Assembly (NCBI GenBank): GCA_038329965.1
Contig: JBBQNN010000031.1
Coordinates: forward strand, 1 to 39,392
DNA: 39,392 bases
Direction: 5' to 3'
DNA from: QHCA01 sp003244095
Lineage (GTDB): Bacteria; Actinomycetota; Actinomycetes; Mycobacteriales; QHCA01
Part shown: positions 15,023 to 22,883 of the stretch, in pieces
Numbering within the stretch: position 1 is the stretch's first letter
Layout: each line of letters opens with the position of its first letter
Notes under the pieces: generated by a model
Database searches by the model: none
Told to the model about the DNA's origin: nothing
The model's input: only the letters and a program-made list of their open reading frames with translations
Position numbers and translations under genes: made by a program

Positions 15023-16177
15023 TCAGGGCATCGAGCCGGTCGGCAGCTGGACCTGCACCTCGAGGCCGCCCCCCTGCAGGGCGTAGGCCTGCACGTGCCC
15101 GCCGTGGGCGTGCACGACCGCCCGCACGATGGACAGGCCGAGGCCCGCGCCGCGACTTGCGGTGCGTGCGGTGCCGCCCCGCCGGAACGGCTCGAACAGG
15201 CTCGGCGCCTCGGCCGGGTCGACGACCGAGCCGCTGTTGGCGACGAAGAGCCGGGCCAGGCCGTTGTCGCTGCGGGTGTGCACGCCCAACCAGCCCCCGC
15301 TGACGTTGTGCCGGACGGCGTTCTCGACCAGGTTGCCGGCGAGGCGCTCGATCAGCCCGGGGTCACCCATGACCACGGCCGGCTCCAGGCGGGTGTCCAC
15401 GCGCAGCCCGGCGGCGGTCGTCTCCCCCTTGACGGCGGCCAGGGCAGCGTCGACCACGACCGGCAACTCCACCTTCTCGCGAACGGCCAGCCCCTCGCGG
15501 CCCTGGGCGTCGGCCCTGGCCAGCTGCAGCAGGGCGTCGACCAGCCGGTCGGCCCGCTCGGTCGCGGTCCTGACCACTCCGCCCATCCGGCGCAGGTCGG
15601 TTTCCGACGCCTCCGGGTCGCGCAACGAGACGTCGACCTCGGTACGGATCACCGACAGGGGGGTGCGCAGCTCGTGACTGGCGTTGGCGACGAACCGGCG
15701 CTGGCTGTCGAAGGCCGCTTCGAGCCGGGCGATCATGCCGTCGAAGGTGTCGGCAAGCTCCTTGAGCTCGTCGTCCGGGCCGTCGAGCGCGATCCGCTGG
15801 TCGAGGGTCTCGGTCGACAGCCGCTGGGCCGTGCTGGTGATGGACTGCAGGGGGCGCAACGCGCGCCCTGCCAGCAGGTAACCACCGGCCATCCCGATGA
15901 GCCCGACGAAGCCGAGGGCGATCAGCCCGCGGCGCAGCAGCGCCTGCTCGGTCTGGTGCTGCAGCTGGTCCTGGAGGGCGCGGGCGTCGACCCTGTCGTA
16001 GGTGCCATCGCTGTACAGCACCTTCACCGTGCTGCCGTGGTCGAACCGCGGGCCGTTGTCGAACGCCTGGCGGACCAGGTAGTACGACGTCAGCAGGAGC
16101 ACTACACCGGCCCCGACCAGCAGCCCGCCGTACAGCAGGGTCAGGCGGAGCCGAAGGGTCGGCCGGAGGGGGTTCAT
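15023..16177 (-). CDS. Sensor histidine kinase (HAMP, HisKA, HATPase)
   Basis: This 384-residue membrane kinase has TM1 at about 11-35, a short extracytoplasmic part (about 36-81), TM2 at 82-103 and HAMP at about 104-157. The dimerisation helix has the phosphorylated His H168 in FVANASHELRTPLSVIRTEVD. The ATPase domain contains NLVENAVRHN (N box), a SVVDPAEAPSLFEPF F-box-like segment and GAGLGLSIVRAVVHAHGG (G2 box). The sensor loop of about 45 residues is too short for a known ligand domain; it is Asp/Arg-rich (DNGPRFDHGS). It follows the response regulator by 13 bp and is its obvious partner. Stimulus unknown. Confidence 0.94.
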   Translation of the reverse strand: MNPLRPTLRLRLTLLYGGLLVGAGVVLLLTSYYLVRQAFDNGPRFDHGSTVKVLYSDGTYDRVDARALQDQLQHQTEQALLRRGLIALGFVGLIGMAGGYLLAGRALRPLQSITSTAQRLSTETLDQRIALDGPDDELKELADTFDGMIARLEAAFDSQRRFVANASHELRTPLSVIRTEVDVSLRDPEASETDLRRMGGVVRTATERADRLVDALLQLARADAQGREGLAVREKVELPVVVDAALAAVKGETTAAGLRVDTRLEPAVVMGDPGLIERLAGNLVENAVRHNVSGGWLGVHTRSDNGLARLFVANSGSVVDPAEAPSLFEPFRRGGTARTASRGAGLGLSIVRAVVHAHGGHVQAYALQGGGLEVQVQLPTGSMP

Positions 16178-16190
16178 GCCGTCGCGCGGC

Positions 16191-16853
16191 TCACGTGGTG
16201 GCCATCCGGTAGCCGGAGCCGACCACGGTCTCGATCAGTACCGGCTCGCCGAGCTTCTTGCGCAAGGTCATCATGGTGACCCGCACCGTGGTGGTGAACG
16301 GGTCGGCGTACTCGTCCCACACCCGCTCCAGCAGCTCCTCGCTGGAGACCACCCGCCCGGCGGCGGCCAGCAGCACCTCCAGCACCCCGAACTCCTTGCG
16401 GGTCAGCTCGACACCCTGGCCGGCCCGGGTGACCGTCCGCCGGGCCGGGTCCAGCTCGACGTCCGCGGCCCGCAACACCGGCGGGGCCGGTGGCGTCGCC
16501 CGACGGCCGAGGGCCCGGATCCGGGCCACCAGCTCGTCGAAGGCGAAGGGCTTGCCGAGGTAGTCGTCCGCTCCCAGGCCGAGCCCCTCGACCCGGTCGG
16601 CCACCGTACCGCTCGCCGTCAGCATCAGGACCCGGGTCAGGGCGCCGGACCCGGCGACGTCAGCAAGTATCTCGTCGCCGGACATACCGGGCAGGTCGCG
16701 ATCGAGGACGAGGACGTCGTAGCGGGTCACGAGCGCCTTCTCGTGCCCGTCGATCCCGTCGTAGGCGACGTCGACCGCCATCCCCTCCTGCCGCAGCCCC
16801 CGCGCGATGGCATCGGCCAGCGGCTGCTCGTCCTCCACGATCAGTACTCGCAC
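16191..16853 (-). CDS. OmpR/PhoB-family response regulator
   Basis: This 220-residue regulator has a complete receiver: acidic E7 and D8 in VEDE, phosphoacceptor D51 in VLDRDLPGMSG, and switch Thr in LMLTASG. The Lys in DDYLGKPFAFDELVARI is also present. The C-terminal winged helix (about 125-218) includes LTRKEFGVLEVLLAAAGRVVSSEELLERVW, TTTVRVTMMTLRKKLG and IETVVGSGYRM. Start is GTG 16853; no clear Shine-Dalgarno or leaderless -10 is seen. The upstream gap has an 11-bp-spaced GTGA repeat that could be its own binding site. It is the first gene of an apparent regulator - kinase - APH(6)-like operon. Confidence 0.94.
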   Translation of the reverse strand: MRVLIVEDEQPLADAIARGLRQEGMAVDVAYDGIDGHEKALVTRYDVLVLDRDLPGMSGDEILADVAGSGALTRVLMLTASGTVADRVEGLGLGADDYLGKPFAFDELVARIRALGRRATPPAPPVLRAADVELDPARRTVTRAGQGVELTRKEFGVLEVLLAAAGRVVSSEELLERVWDEYADPFTTTVRVTMMTLRKKLGEPVLIETVVGSGYRMATT

Positions 16854-16874
16854 GCCACCAGCGTGCCAGTACGA

Positions 16875-16897
16875 GGTGAAAGCCGCGTGAGTTCACC
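16875..16897 (-). promoter_or_regulatory. Candidate regulator binding site upstream of the two-component operon
   Basis: GTGA occurs at 16876-16879 and 16887-16890 (11-bp offset, the usual spacing for tandem OmpR-family sites). GGTGAA (16875-16880) also pairs as an inverted repeat with TTCACC (16892-16897). The site lies 22 bp upstream of the regulator start. Autoregulation is inference. Confidence 0.3.
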
Positions 16898-16930
16898 CGT
16901 TCGGGCCCGTCGCTGCCCCGTCTACCCAGG

Positions 16931-16936
16931 TACCGT
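16931..16936 (+). promoter_or_regulatory. -10 element TACCGT, 6 nt before GTG 16943
   Basis: TACCGT then CATGCC then GTG. The ATG at 16938 runs into a stop after three codons, so the leaderless GTG at 16943 is the likely start of the next gene. Confidence 0.45.
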
Positions 16937-16942
16937 CATGCC

Positions 16943-17785
16943 GTGCTGACCCTCACTGTCGCCGCGCTGCGCAGAGGAGCGCTCGCCGTCTGCGTGCTCG
17001 ACGACGTGGACCTGGTGCCCGTGCCCGACGGGTTGCTGCTGACCGGCGCGGTGCAGGTGCGGGTGCCCTGGGACGAGTGCCGGCAGGCGTTGCGCGGCGC
17101 GGATCCCGAATGCCCGGAGGGCCGGCGGTTGCTGACGGCCTGGCTGCGGATGCGGCGGCTGCTCGCCGATGCCGACTCCGCGGCGGTGGCCGCCGGGGTC
17201 CGGCCGCTGGGGCTGCCCGTAGGCCATGTGCTGCACCCTGGCCCCGGATGGGGTGCGACGGTGATGGGCGGGGCGCTCGATCTGGGACTGGGGTTCATCG
17301 GCTTGGATCAGGCCCGGGCCGAGGAGGTCACCGCGATCGCGCCCGGTGTGTGGACCGCAGAGGGCACCGATGTGACGACGTACCGCTCCGGCGCCACCGC
17401 ATATCTGACCGCGATGGCCCACCTCGCCGCCGAGCGCAGGATGCGGTCGCTCACCGACCCGCTGCGGCCGATGGGCGACTGCGATGTCGTCACGCTGCTT
17501 TGCCACCGTGACTTCCGCACCGCACTGGCCGGCCCGGTCGGCGGCATGGTCGCGGTCGGCGTGCCCATGCGCGATCGCGGCTGGACCGAGCTTCGCCGGG
17601 TCGATCCGGCCTTCATCGTGACCGCGGCCGCGGCGACCGATGCGCACCGCCGCGGCTTCGACCGCCCGCTGCTGATCACCACCGACGAGGTGGTCATGGT
17701 CGCCCCGGGTGGACGGCCGGGGCAGAACTCGCTGGCCGACGCGGTCTCCGACGAGCCGTGGCGACGGCCGGTCCTCTACCACTGA
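16943..17785 (+). CDS. Unrecognised conserved-type protein, 280 residues
   Basis: I do not recognise this protein. It is 280 residues, soluble by appearance, with no signal peptide or membrane helix. The N-terminus looks like a beta-rich domain (LTVAALRRGALAVCVLDDVDLVPVPDG). The middle has LPVGHVLHPGPGWGATVMGG and DLGLGFIGLDQARAEEVTAIAPGVWTAEG. The C-terminal half has LCHRDFRTALAGPVGGMVAVGVPMRDRGW, WTELRRVDPAFIVTAAAATD and RPLLITTDEVVMVAPGG. Alternating hydrophobic strands and lack of Cys clusters suggest an enzyme or binding fold rather than a regulator. It is convergent with dxs (18-bp gap) and divergent from the two-component operon. The start rests on the leaderless -10. Confidence 0.7.
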   Translation: MLTLTVAALRRGALAVCVLDDVDLVPVPDGLLLTGAVQVRVPWDECRQALRGADPECPEGRRLLTAWLRMRRLLADADSAAVAAGVRPLGLPVGHVLHPGPGWGATVMGGALDLGLGFIGLDQARAEEVTAIAPGVWTAEGTDVTTYRSGATAYLTAMAHLAAERRMRSLTDPLRPMGDCDVVTLLCHRDFRTALAGPVGGMVAVGVPMRDRGWTELRRVDPAFIVTAAAATDAHRRGFDRPLLITTDEVVMVAPGGRPGQNSLADAVSDEPWRRPVLYH

Positions 17786-17803
17786 ACCCGCCGAGGTGCC
17801 GGC

Positions 17804-19726
17804 CTACGGCTGGGTCCGGGACCGCTCGTCGTCGGCGTCGTCCCCGACGCCCCGGTCGAGCCGGGAGACCCAGCCCAGCACGCGCCGGGACACCGCCAGC
17901 CCGGTCAGCCCGATCGCCGAACGCACCAGCAACGCCTTGCCGTGCCCCAGGAACCCCAGGGGGATGCCGATATCCCGGGTCGGCACGTCGATGTCGGCAT
18001 CGCGCAGCGCCTGCGACAACTGGGCGCCGACCCCGCCGGACCGGCCGCCGTCCTCCAGGGTGACGACCAGGCGATGGCCCGCGGCCAGCCGGAGCAGCTC
18101 GTCGGACACGGGCGTGACCCACCGCGGGTCGACGACGGTCGCGGCGATCCCCTCGGCCTGGACTCGGCCCGCGACCTCGATCGCCATGTGGGCCATGGCG
18201 CCGACCGAGACGATGAGGACGTCGGGCCGCACCGGCTCGAGCAACACGTCGACCACGCCGACCCTGCGCAGGGCCGAGATGTCCTCGGCCAGGGCAGTCT
18301 TGGGGAAGCGCACGACCGTCGGGCCGTCGGAGACGGCGACCGCCTCGCGCAACTCCTCGCGCAGGGTGGGCTCGTCCCGCGGGGCGGCGATCCGGATGCC
18401 CGGGACGATGTTCATCAGCGAGAGGTCCCACATGCCGTGGTGCGACGCGCCGTCCTCGCCGGTCACGCCCGCCCGGTCGAGCACCAGCGTCACCGGTGCC
18501 CGGTGCATCGCCACGTCCATCAGCATCTGGTCGAACGCGCGATTGAGGAACGTCGCGTAGATGGCCACCACCGGATGCATCCCGCCGAAGGCCAGGCCGG
18601 CCGCCGAGGTGAGCGCATGCTGCTCGGCGATCCCGACGTCGTAGGTGCGCTCGGGGTAGGCCAGGGAGAAGGGGTGTAGCCCGGTGGGATGCAGCATGGC
18701 CGCGGTGATCGCGACCACGTCAGGGCGTTCGGCGCCGATCCGTACCATCTCGTCGCCGAAGACCGTCGTCCACTTGCGGCCGCCCGAAGACAGCAGCTGG
18801 CCGGTCACCGGGTCGAAGGCGCCACCCGGCCCGTGCAGGCAGTCGGCCTCGTCGCCCTCGGCCGGGCCGTAGCCGAATCCCTTGCGCGTGACGCAGTGCA
18901 CGATCACCGGGGCGCCGAATGCCCGCGCTCGGCGCAGCGCCGTCTCGACGGCGGCCTCGTCGTGGCCGTCGACCGGCCCGACGTACTTCAGCCCCAGATC
19001 CTCGAACAGGCCCTGCGGCGCGATCGCGTCCTTGAGGCCCTTCTTGATGCCGTGCAGGGCGTCGAACAACGGCGGCCCGACCAGCGGCGTGCGGGCCAGC
19101 GAGTCACGGACGAGGTCGAGGACTCGCTCGTAGCCGGGGGTCAGCCGCAGCGTCGCGAGGTGGTCGGCCAGCCCGCCGATCGTCGGCGAATAGGACCGGC
19201 CGTTGTCGTTGACCAGGATCACCACCTGGCGGTCCTTGGCGGCAGCGATGTTGTTCAGCGCCTCCCAGCACATCCCACCGGTCAGCGCGCCGTCGCCGAC
19301 GACGGCGACCACCGGGCGCTTCTCGCCGCGCAGGGCGAAGGCCTTGGCCAGGCCGTCGGCGTAGGACAGGGCGGTCGAGGCATGGGAGTTCTCGATCACG
19401 TCATGTTCGGACTCCGACCGGCTGGGGTAGCCCGACAGGCCGCCGTACTGCCGTAGCCCGTCGAAGGCGTCCTGCCGCCCGGTGAGGATCTTGTGGACGT
19501 AGGCCTGGTGCCCGGTATCGAACAGGATCGGCTCGGCGGGCGAGTCGAAAACCCGGTGCAGGGCGATCGTCAGCTCCACAGCGCCCAGGTTGGGGCCGAG
19601 GTGGCCGCCCGTCCTCGACACCTTGGCCACCAGGAAGTCGCGGATCTCCGTTGCCAGCAGCGGGATCTGGTCCGGCCGCAGCCGGCGCAGGTCCGCGGGT
19701 GCCCCGATCGACGACAGCAGGGTCAT
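17804..19726 (-). CDS. dxs: 1-deoxy-D-xylulose-5-phosphate synthase
   Basis: Dxs condenses pyruvate and glyceraldehyde 3-phosphate to DXP, the first step of the MEP isoprenoid pathway, with thiamine diphosphate and Mg2+. The 640 residues cover the full enzyme. HLGPNLGAVELTIALHRVFD and FDTGHQAYVHKILTGR lie in the N-terminal domain. The ThDP/Mg motif is VVGDGALTGGMCWEALNNI with the downstream NDN. YDVGIAEQHALTSAAGLAFGG holds the catalytic Glu of the second domain. A DRAGVTGEDGASHHGMWDLS stretch precedes the C-terminal transketolase domain. ATG 19726 has GAGAGG upstream. It appears monocistronic, with a 195-bp gap to the divergent next gene. Confidence 0.97.
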   Translation of the reverse strand: MTLLSSIGAPADLRRLRPDQIPLLATEIRDFLVAKVSRTGGHLGPNLGAVELTIALHRVFDSPAEPILFDTGHQAYVHKILTGRQDAFDGLRQYGGLSGYPSRSESEHDVIENSHASTALSYADGLAKAFALRGEKRPVVAVVGDGALTGGMCWEALNNIAAAKDRQVVILVNDNGRSYSPTIGGLADHLATLRLTPGYERVLDLVRDSLARTPLVGPPLFDALHGIKKGLKDAIAPQGLFEDLGLKYVGPVDGHDEAAVETALRRARAFGAPVIVHCVTRKGFGYGPAEGDEADCLHGPGGAFDPVTGQLLSSGGRKWTTVFGDEMVRIGAERPDVVAITAAMLHPTGLHPFSLAYPERTYDVGIAEQHALTSAAGLAFGGMHPVVAIYATFLNRAFDQMLMDVAMHRAPVTLVLDRAGVTGEDGASHHGMWDLSLMNIVPGIRIAAPRDEPTLREELREAVAVSDGPTVVRFPKTALAEDISALRRVGVVDVLLEPVRPDVLIVSVGAMAHMAIEVAGRVQAEGIAATVVDPRWVTPVSDELLRLAAGHRLVVTLEDGGRSGGVGAQLSQALRDADIDVPTRDIGIPLGFLGHGKALLVRSAIGLTGLAVSRRVLGWVSRLDRGVGDDADDERSRTQP

Positions 19727-19921
19727 GGACGCCTCTCATCCGAGCCTTTGACAACGTTCGAGTCTAGCTGCGCACCCGGATGGCACCGGCCGGGATCTCG
19801 TGTGGGCCTGGTGCGGAGACAGCGTCGTAACCCCGAAAAGAGGCAAGTCTGCCTGTTAGGGCACGCAAGACACGGAATGATGTGGCGAGGGACGGCGGCC
19901 GAGATGCTGAGGGGGGCGACG

Positions 19922-21148
19922 GTGATCGTCTGCAGGGAGTGCGGCTTCGTCAACGCGCCCGGGACGGACTTCTGCCAGAACCCGTCGTCGGCCGACGGCG
20001 CAGCGCCGTGCCGGGCCTATCTCGGCTGGGCCGACCCCGAGCAGACCAGGGTCGTGACCGTCCCCACCGTCGCCGGACGCCCGCGGGAGCCGGCTGACCC
20101 GAGGACGGCCGGGCGGGTGGACGTGGCGTCGGTACTCACACCGGCGCAGCTGAGCGTCGAGCCGGCCGGTGAGGTGAGCTGCGAGATCCGGGTCCGCAAC
20201 CTCGGTACGGTCGTCGACCGCTTCCAGCTCGAGCTCCAGGGCGCACCCGGGCCGTGGGCGGTGATCGAGCCGGCCGCCCTGTCGCTCTTCCCGGACACCG
20301 AGAGCACGGCGATGATCCGCTTCCGACCGCCCCGTTCCCCCCGGGTGCCGGCCGGCCCCACGCAGTTCCGGGTCCGGACCGTGTCCAGCACCGCGCCGGA
20401 GGTCTTCGCGCTGGTCGACGGCATGGTCGACGTCCGGCCGTTCACCGTCCTGGAAGCGCGCATCATGCCGCAGACCTCCGGCGGGACGCAGCGCGCCGAA
20501 CACCGGCTCATCGTCGACAACCAGGGCAACGCGCCGGTCCGCCTGGTACTGGAGGCGAGCGATCCCGACGGGGCGCTCGACCTGCGGGTCGATCCACCCG
20601 TGCTCACCGTGGCGGCGGGCGCGACCGGAGTGACGGCCGTGGCGGTCGCGGCGCTGCGACAGCTGCCCGGCGGGACGGCCCAGCCGCGACCCTTCGCCGT
20701 GCAGATCCAGGGGCCCGGCGACCAGAAGCTCAGCCTGACCGCGCTGTTCGTGCACGAGCCTCCGCCACCCCCCGTCGCCGCCTCGGCTCCGGCACCGACC
20801 CCGCCGCCGGCGCCGGTGCCGGCGCCGGTGCCGGCGCCATATCTGCCACCGTCCCGCGCGGCCCCTGTCCGGGTGGCACCCAAGGGCCGGATGGGGGCCG
20901 GCGGGTGCCTGGTCGTCCTGCTGCTCGGCATCCTCCTGATCATCGGCCTCGCGCTCCTCGGCCTGCTCGGCTATCCGCTCGTGACGGGCAACCACAGCTA
21001 TTACAACGGGCAATTCCTCGGCATCACGGGTGGCGTCCTGGTCTTCGACCTGATCCTGATCACGCTGATCAGGATGGTCGTGCGGTTCTCCCGGCGCCGC
21101 GGGGCACGACAGGCCTTACAGGCGGGGTATCCACCGCCGGCCGCGTAG
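19922..21148 (+). CDS. Zinc-ribbon, Ig-like, proline-linker membrane protein
   Basis: This 408-residue protein has an unusual layout. A zinc ribbon opens it (C4, C7, C18, C30: IVCRECGFVNAPGTDFCQN). Two immunoglobulin-like or NPCBM-like beta domains follow at about 60-170 and 175-275 (EVSCEIRVRNLGTVVDRFQLEL; HRLIVDNQGNAPVRLVLEA). A Pro/Ala/Val linker at about 280-318 (12-bp DNA repeat at about 20806-20838) leads to two C-terminal transmembrane helices (about 329-352 and 365-388). Without a signal peptide the ribbon and Ig domains are presumably cytosolic. GTG 19922 is chosen over ATG 19904 because GAGGGGGG lies at a good distance. Its last 33 bp overlap the next gene antisense. Function unknown. 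Confidence 0.72.
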   Translation: MIVCRECGFVNAPGTDFCQNPSSADGAAPCRAYLGWADPEQTRVVTVPTVAGRPREPADPRTAGRVDVASVLTPAQLSVEPAGEVSCEIRVRNLGTVVDRFQLELQGAPGPWAVIEPAALSLFPDTESTAMIRFRPPRSPRVPAGPTQFRVRTVSSTAPEVFALVDGMVDVRPFTVLEARIMPQTSGGTQRAEHRLIVDNQGNAPVRLVLEASDPDGALDLRVDPPVLTVAAGATGVTAVAVAALRQLPGGTAQPRPFAVQIQGPGDQKLSLTALFVHEPPPPPVAASAPAPTPPPAPVPAPVPAPYLPPSRAAPVRVAPKGRMGAGGCLVVLLLGILLIIGLALLGLLGYPLVTGNHSYYNGQFLGITGGVLVFDLILITLIRMVVRFSRRRGARQALQAGYPPPAA

Positions 21149-21490
21149 GGCGGCAAGGACGACGGCTATCCCCCGGCCTACCTCGGCCAGCCGCCGACCC
21201 TCCCGCTCGTAGGCCTGCATGGCCGCCTCGACGGCCTCCGGCGGGATCTCGTCGCGCAGGTCGGCGCGCAGGGTGCGCCAGCCCACCCTGGCAGCTTCCA
21301 ACGAAGCCGCCACCTGCTCACCGGCCATCCGCGCCAGCAGCACCGGATAGCGGCGCAGGACGTCGTAGGCCCGGTAGTCGGCCGGCACGTGGTCGTACAA
21401 CCACGCGGCAGCGCTGAGCTCCCAGTCCGGCGAGCCGGGCGGGCGCACCTGGGCCGGCCACTGCGGCGGCAGTTCGGAGGTCACCCGCAC
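21116..21490 (-). CDS. Small conserved-type helical protein, 124 residues
   Basis: This 124-residue protein of unknown function has a probable mostly helical fold. DWELSAAAWLYDHVPADYRAYDVLRRYPVLLARMA is followed by a long helix (PPEAVEAAMQAYEREGRRLAEVGRGIAVVLAALRGRRW) with a basic end. There are no Cys, signal or membrane segments. GTG 21490 is the outermost start; no Shine-Dalgarno or leaderless -10 is visible, so the true start may be internal. The 3' end overlaps the zinc-ribbon gene by 33 bp on the opposite strand. The protein-like composition and length make it credible as a gene; no function is offered. Confidence 0.6.
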   Translation of the reverse strand: MRVTSELPPQWPAQVRPPGSPDWELSAAAWLYDHVPADYRAYDVLRRYPVLLARMAGEQVAASLEAARVGWRTLRADLRDEIPPEAVEAAMQAYEREGRRLAEVGRGIAVVLAALRGRRWIPRL

Positions 21491-21587
21491 GATGATCCGC
21501 TGCGCGGGGCGGCACCGCGCCCTATCTCCGCACGTGCGGTCAGCGCGCGGCCGAGACTCGGGCGACAGCCCTCGTGCCGGCGGCCGG

Positions 21588-22883
21588 CTAGGCCGGTCGC
21601 TCGGGCTCCAGCAACCCGACGCACTCCACGTGGTGGGTCATGGGGAACAGGTCGAAGGCGCGGACCCCGACGAGCCGCAGCCCGTGGCCGGCGAACGTCG
21701 CGATGTCGCGGGCGAAGGAGGCCGGGTCGCAGGCGACGTAGGCCACCGCCCGGGGCCGCCGGGCCGCGATCTGACCGACGACCCGCGCACCCGCTCCGGC
21801 GCGGGGCGGGTCCAGCACGACGAGGTCGAACCCCCCCTGAACCGAGTCGAGAACGTGCCCCACCTGCCCGATCTCGACAGAAACGGGTACGGCAAGGTCG
21901 CGCAGGTTGTAGACCGCGTCACCGGCGGCCCCGCGATCGGACTCGACGGCCACGATGCGGCCGCCGGGCACGAGCGGGGCCAGTGCTCCGGCGAACAGCC
22001 CCGCTCCGGCATACAGATCGAGCACCGAGTCGCCTGCCTGCGGGCGCAGGGCGCGTACTACGGCCGCGGCCAGGGTCTCGGCCGCGGCCGGATGCACCTG
22101 CCAGAAGCCGGCAGCGCCGACCCGGAAGATCCGCCCCAGGGCTCTCTCGCGGACCGCCCGGTGCCCGCGCACCCGGGTGGCCCGCCCGCCCCGGCCAGGT
22201 TGGCTGAGCACGGCCGGCTCCGTGGCGGCAGCAAGCGGGGGCACCGCGACGTCCGCGCCCGCCCGTGGGGTGACCACCAGGGCCAGGTCGCCGCCCGAGG
22301 AGGCGATGACCTCGACGGCCTGCGCGCCGGGCCAGCGCTGCAGCGTGACACCCAGCTGGCCGACCGACTCCGTCGCCAGCGGGCAGTGCTCGACCGGCTC
22401 GATGTCGTGTGACCGGTGCCGGTGCAGTCCCACGGTGCCACCGGCGTCGACGGCGAAGCGCACCCTGGTACGCCAGCCAAGGGGGCCGCCGGGGACCGGC
22501 TCGACGGTGACCGGCAGGTCGGGCCGGTCACCCAGCCGAGCCAGTTGTTCGGCGACCACGGCCGCCTTGAGCTCGCGCTGGGCCTGTGGCGTGGCGTGCT
22601 GCCAGTCACATCCGCCGCAGCCGCCGGGCCGTGCGTGGGGGCAGGGTGGCTCGACCCGGTCGGGCGACGCGACGAGCACCGACACCGCGTCGGCCCGGCA
22701 GAACGACCCGCCACGGTCCTCGGTGACCCGGGCCAGCACCTGCTCTCCCGGCAGCGCATGGCGGACGAAGACCACCCGGCCCTCGTGCCGCGCTACGCAA
22801 TGCCCACCGTGGGCCACCGGCCCGACCTCGACCGCCAGCTCACGACCGGTCCAGTCGAGCCCCGGCTCAGCTGCCCCACTCAC
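21588..22883 (-). CDS. TrmA/RumA-type RNA m5U methyltransferase
   Basis: This is a 431-residue class I SAM-dependent RNA (uracil-5) methyltransferase. A TRAM-like OB domain opens it (LAVEVGPVAHGGHCVARHEGRVVFVRHALPGE). The [4Fe-4S] cluster Cys are in PPCPHARPGGCGGCDWQ, plus a fourth in VEHCPLA. SAM binding is at VLDLYAGAGLFAGAL, the acidic DLVVLDPPRAGAG follows, and the catalytic Cys is in YVACDPASFARD. Whether it acts on 23S rRNA (RlmC/RlmD-like) or tRNA cannot be told from sequence alone. Its GTG start overlaps the stop of the permease gene in GTGA, a 4-bp coupling; the open frame extends further but into permease sequence. The pair is conserved in mycobacteria (from memory). Confidence 0.9.
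   Translation of the reverse strand: MSGAAEPGLDWTGRELAVEVGPVAHGGHCVARHEGRVVFVRHALPGEQVLARVTEDRGGSFCRADAVSVLVASPDRVEPPCPHARPGGCGGCDWQHATPQAQRELKAAVVAEQLARLGDRPDLPVTVEPVPGGPLGWRTRVRFAVDAGGTVGLHRHRSHDIEPVEHCPLATESVGQLGVTLQRWPGAQAVEVIASSGGDLALVVTPRAGADVAVPPLAAATEPAVLSQPGRGGRATRVRGHRAVRERALGRIFRVGAAGFWQVHPAAAETLAAAVVRALRPQAGDSVLDLYAGAGLFAGALAPLVPGGRIVAVESDRGAAGDAVYNLRDLAVPVSVEIGQVGHVLDSVQGGFDLVVLDPPRAGAGARVVGQIAARRPRAVAYVACDPASFARDIATFAGHGLRLVGVRAFDLFPMTHHVECVGLLEPERPA

Noticed and set aside
19748..19753. TTGACA as a -35 element on the plus strand
   Set aside because: No acceptable -10 follows at 16-19 nt, so it is probably coincidental.
19841..19854. Hairpin AGGCA-AGTC-TGCCT upstream of the zinc-ribbon gene
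   Set aside because: A five-bp stem with no neighbouring features is too weak to call.
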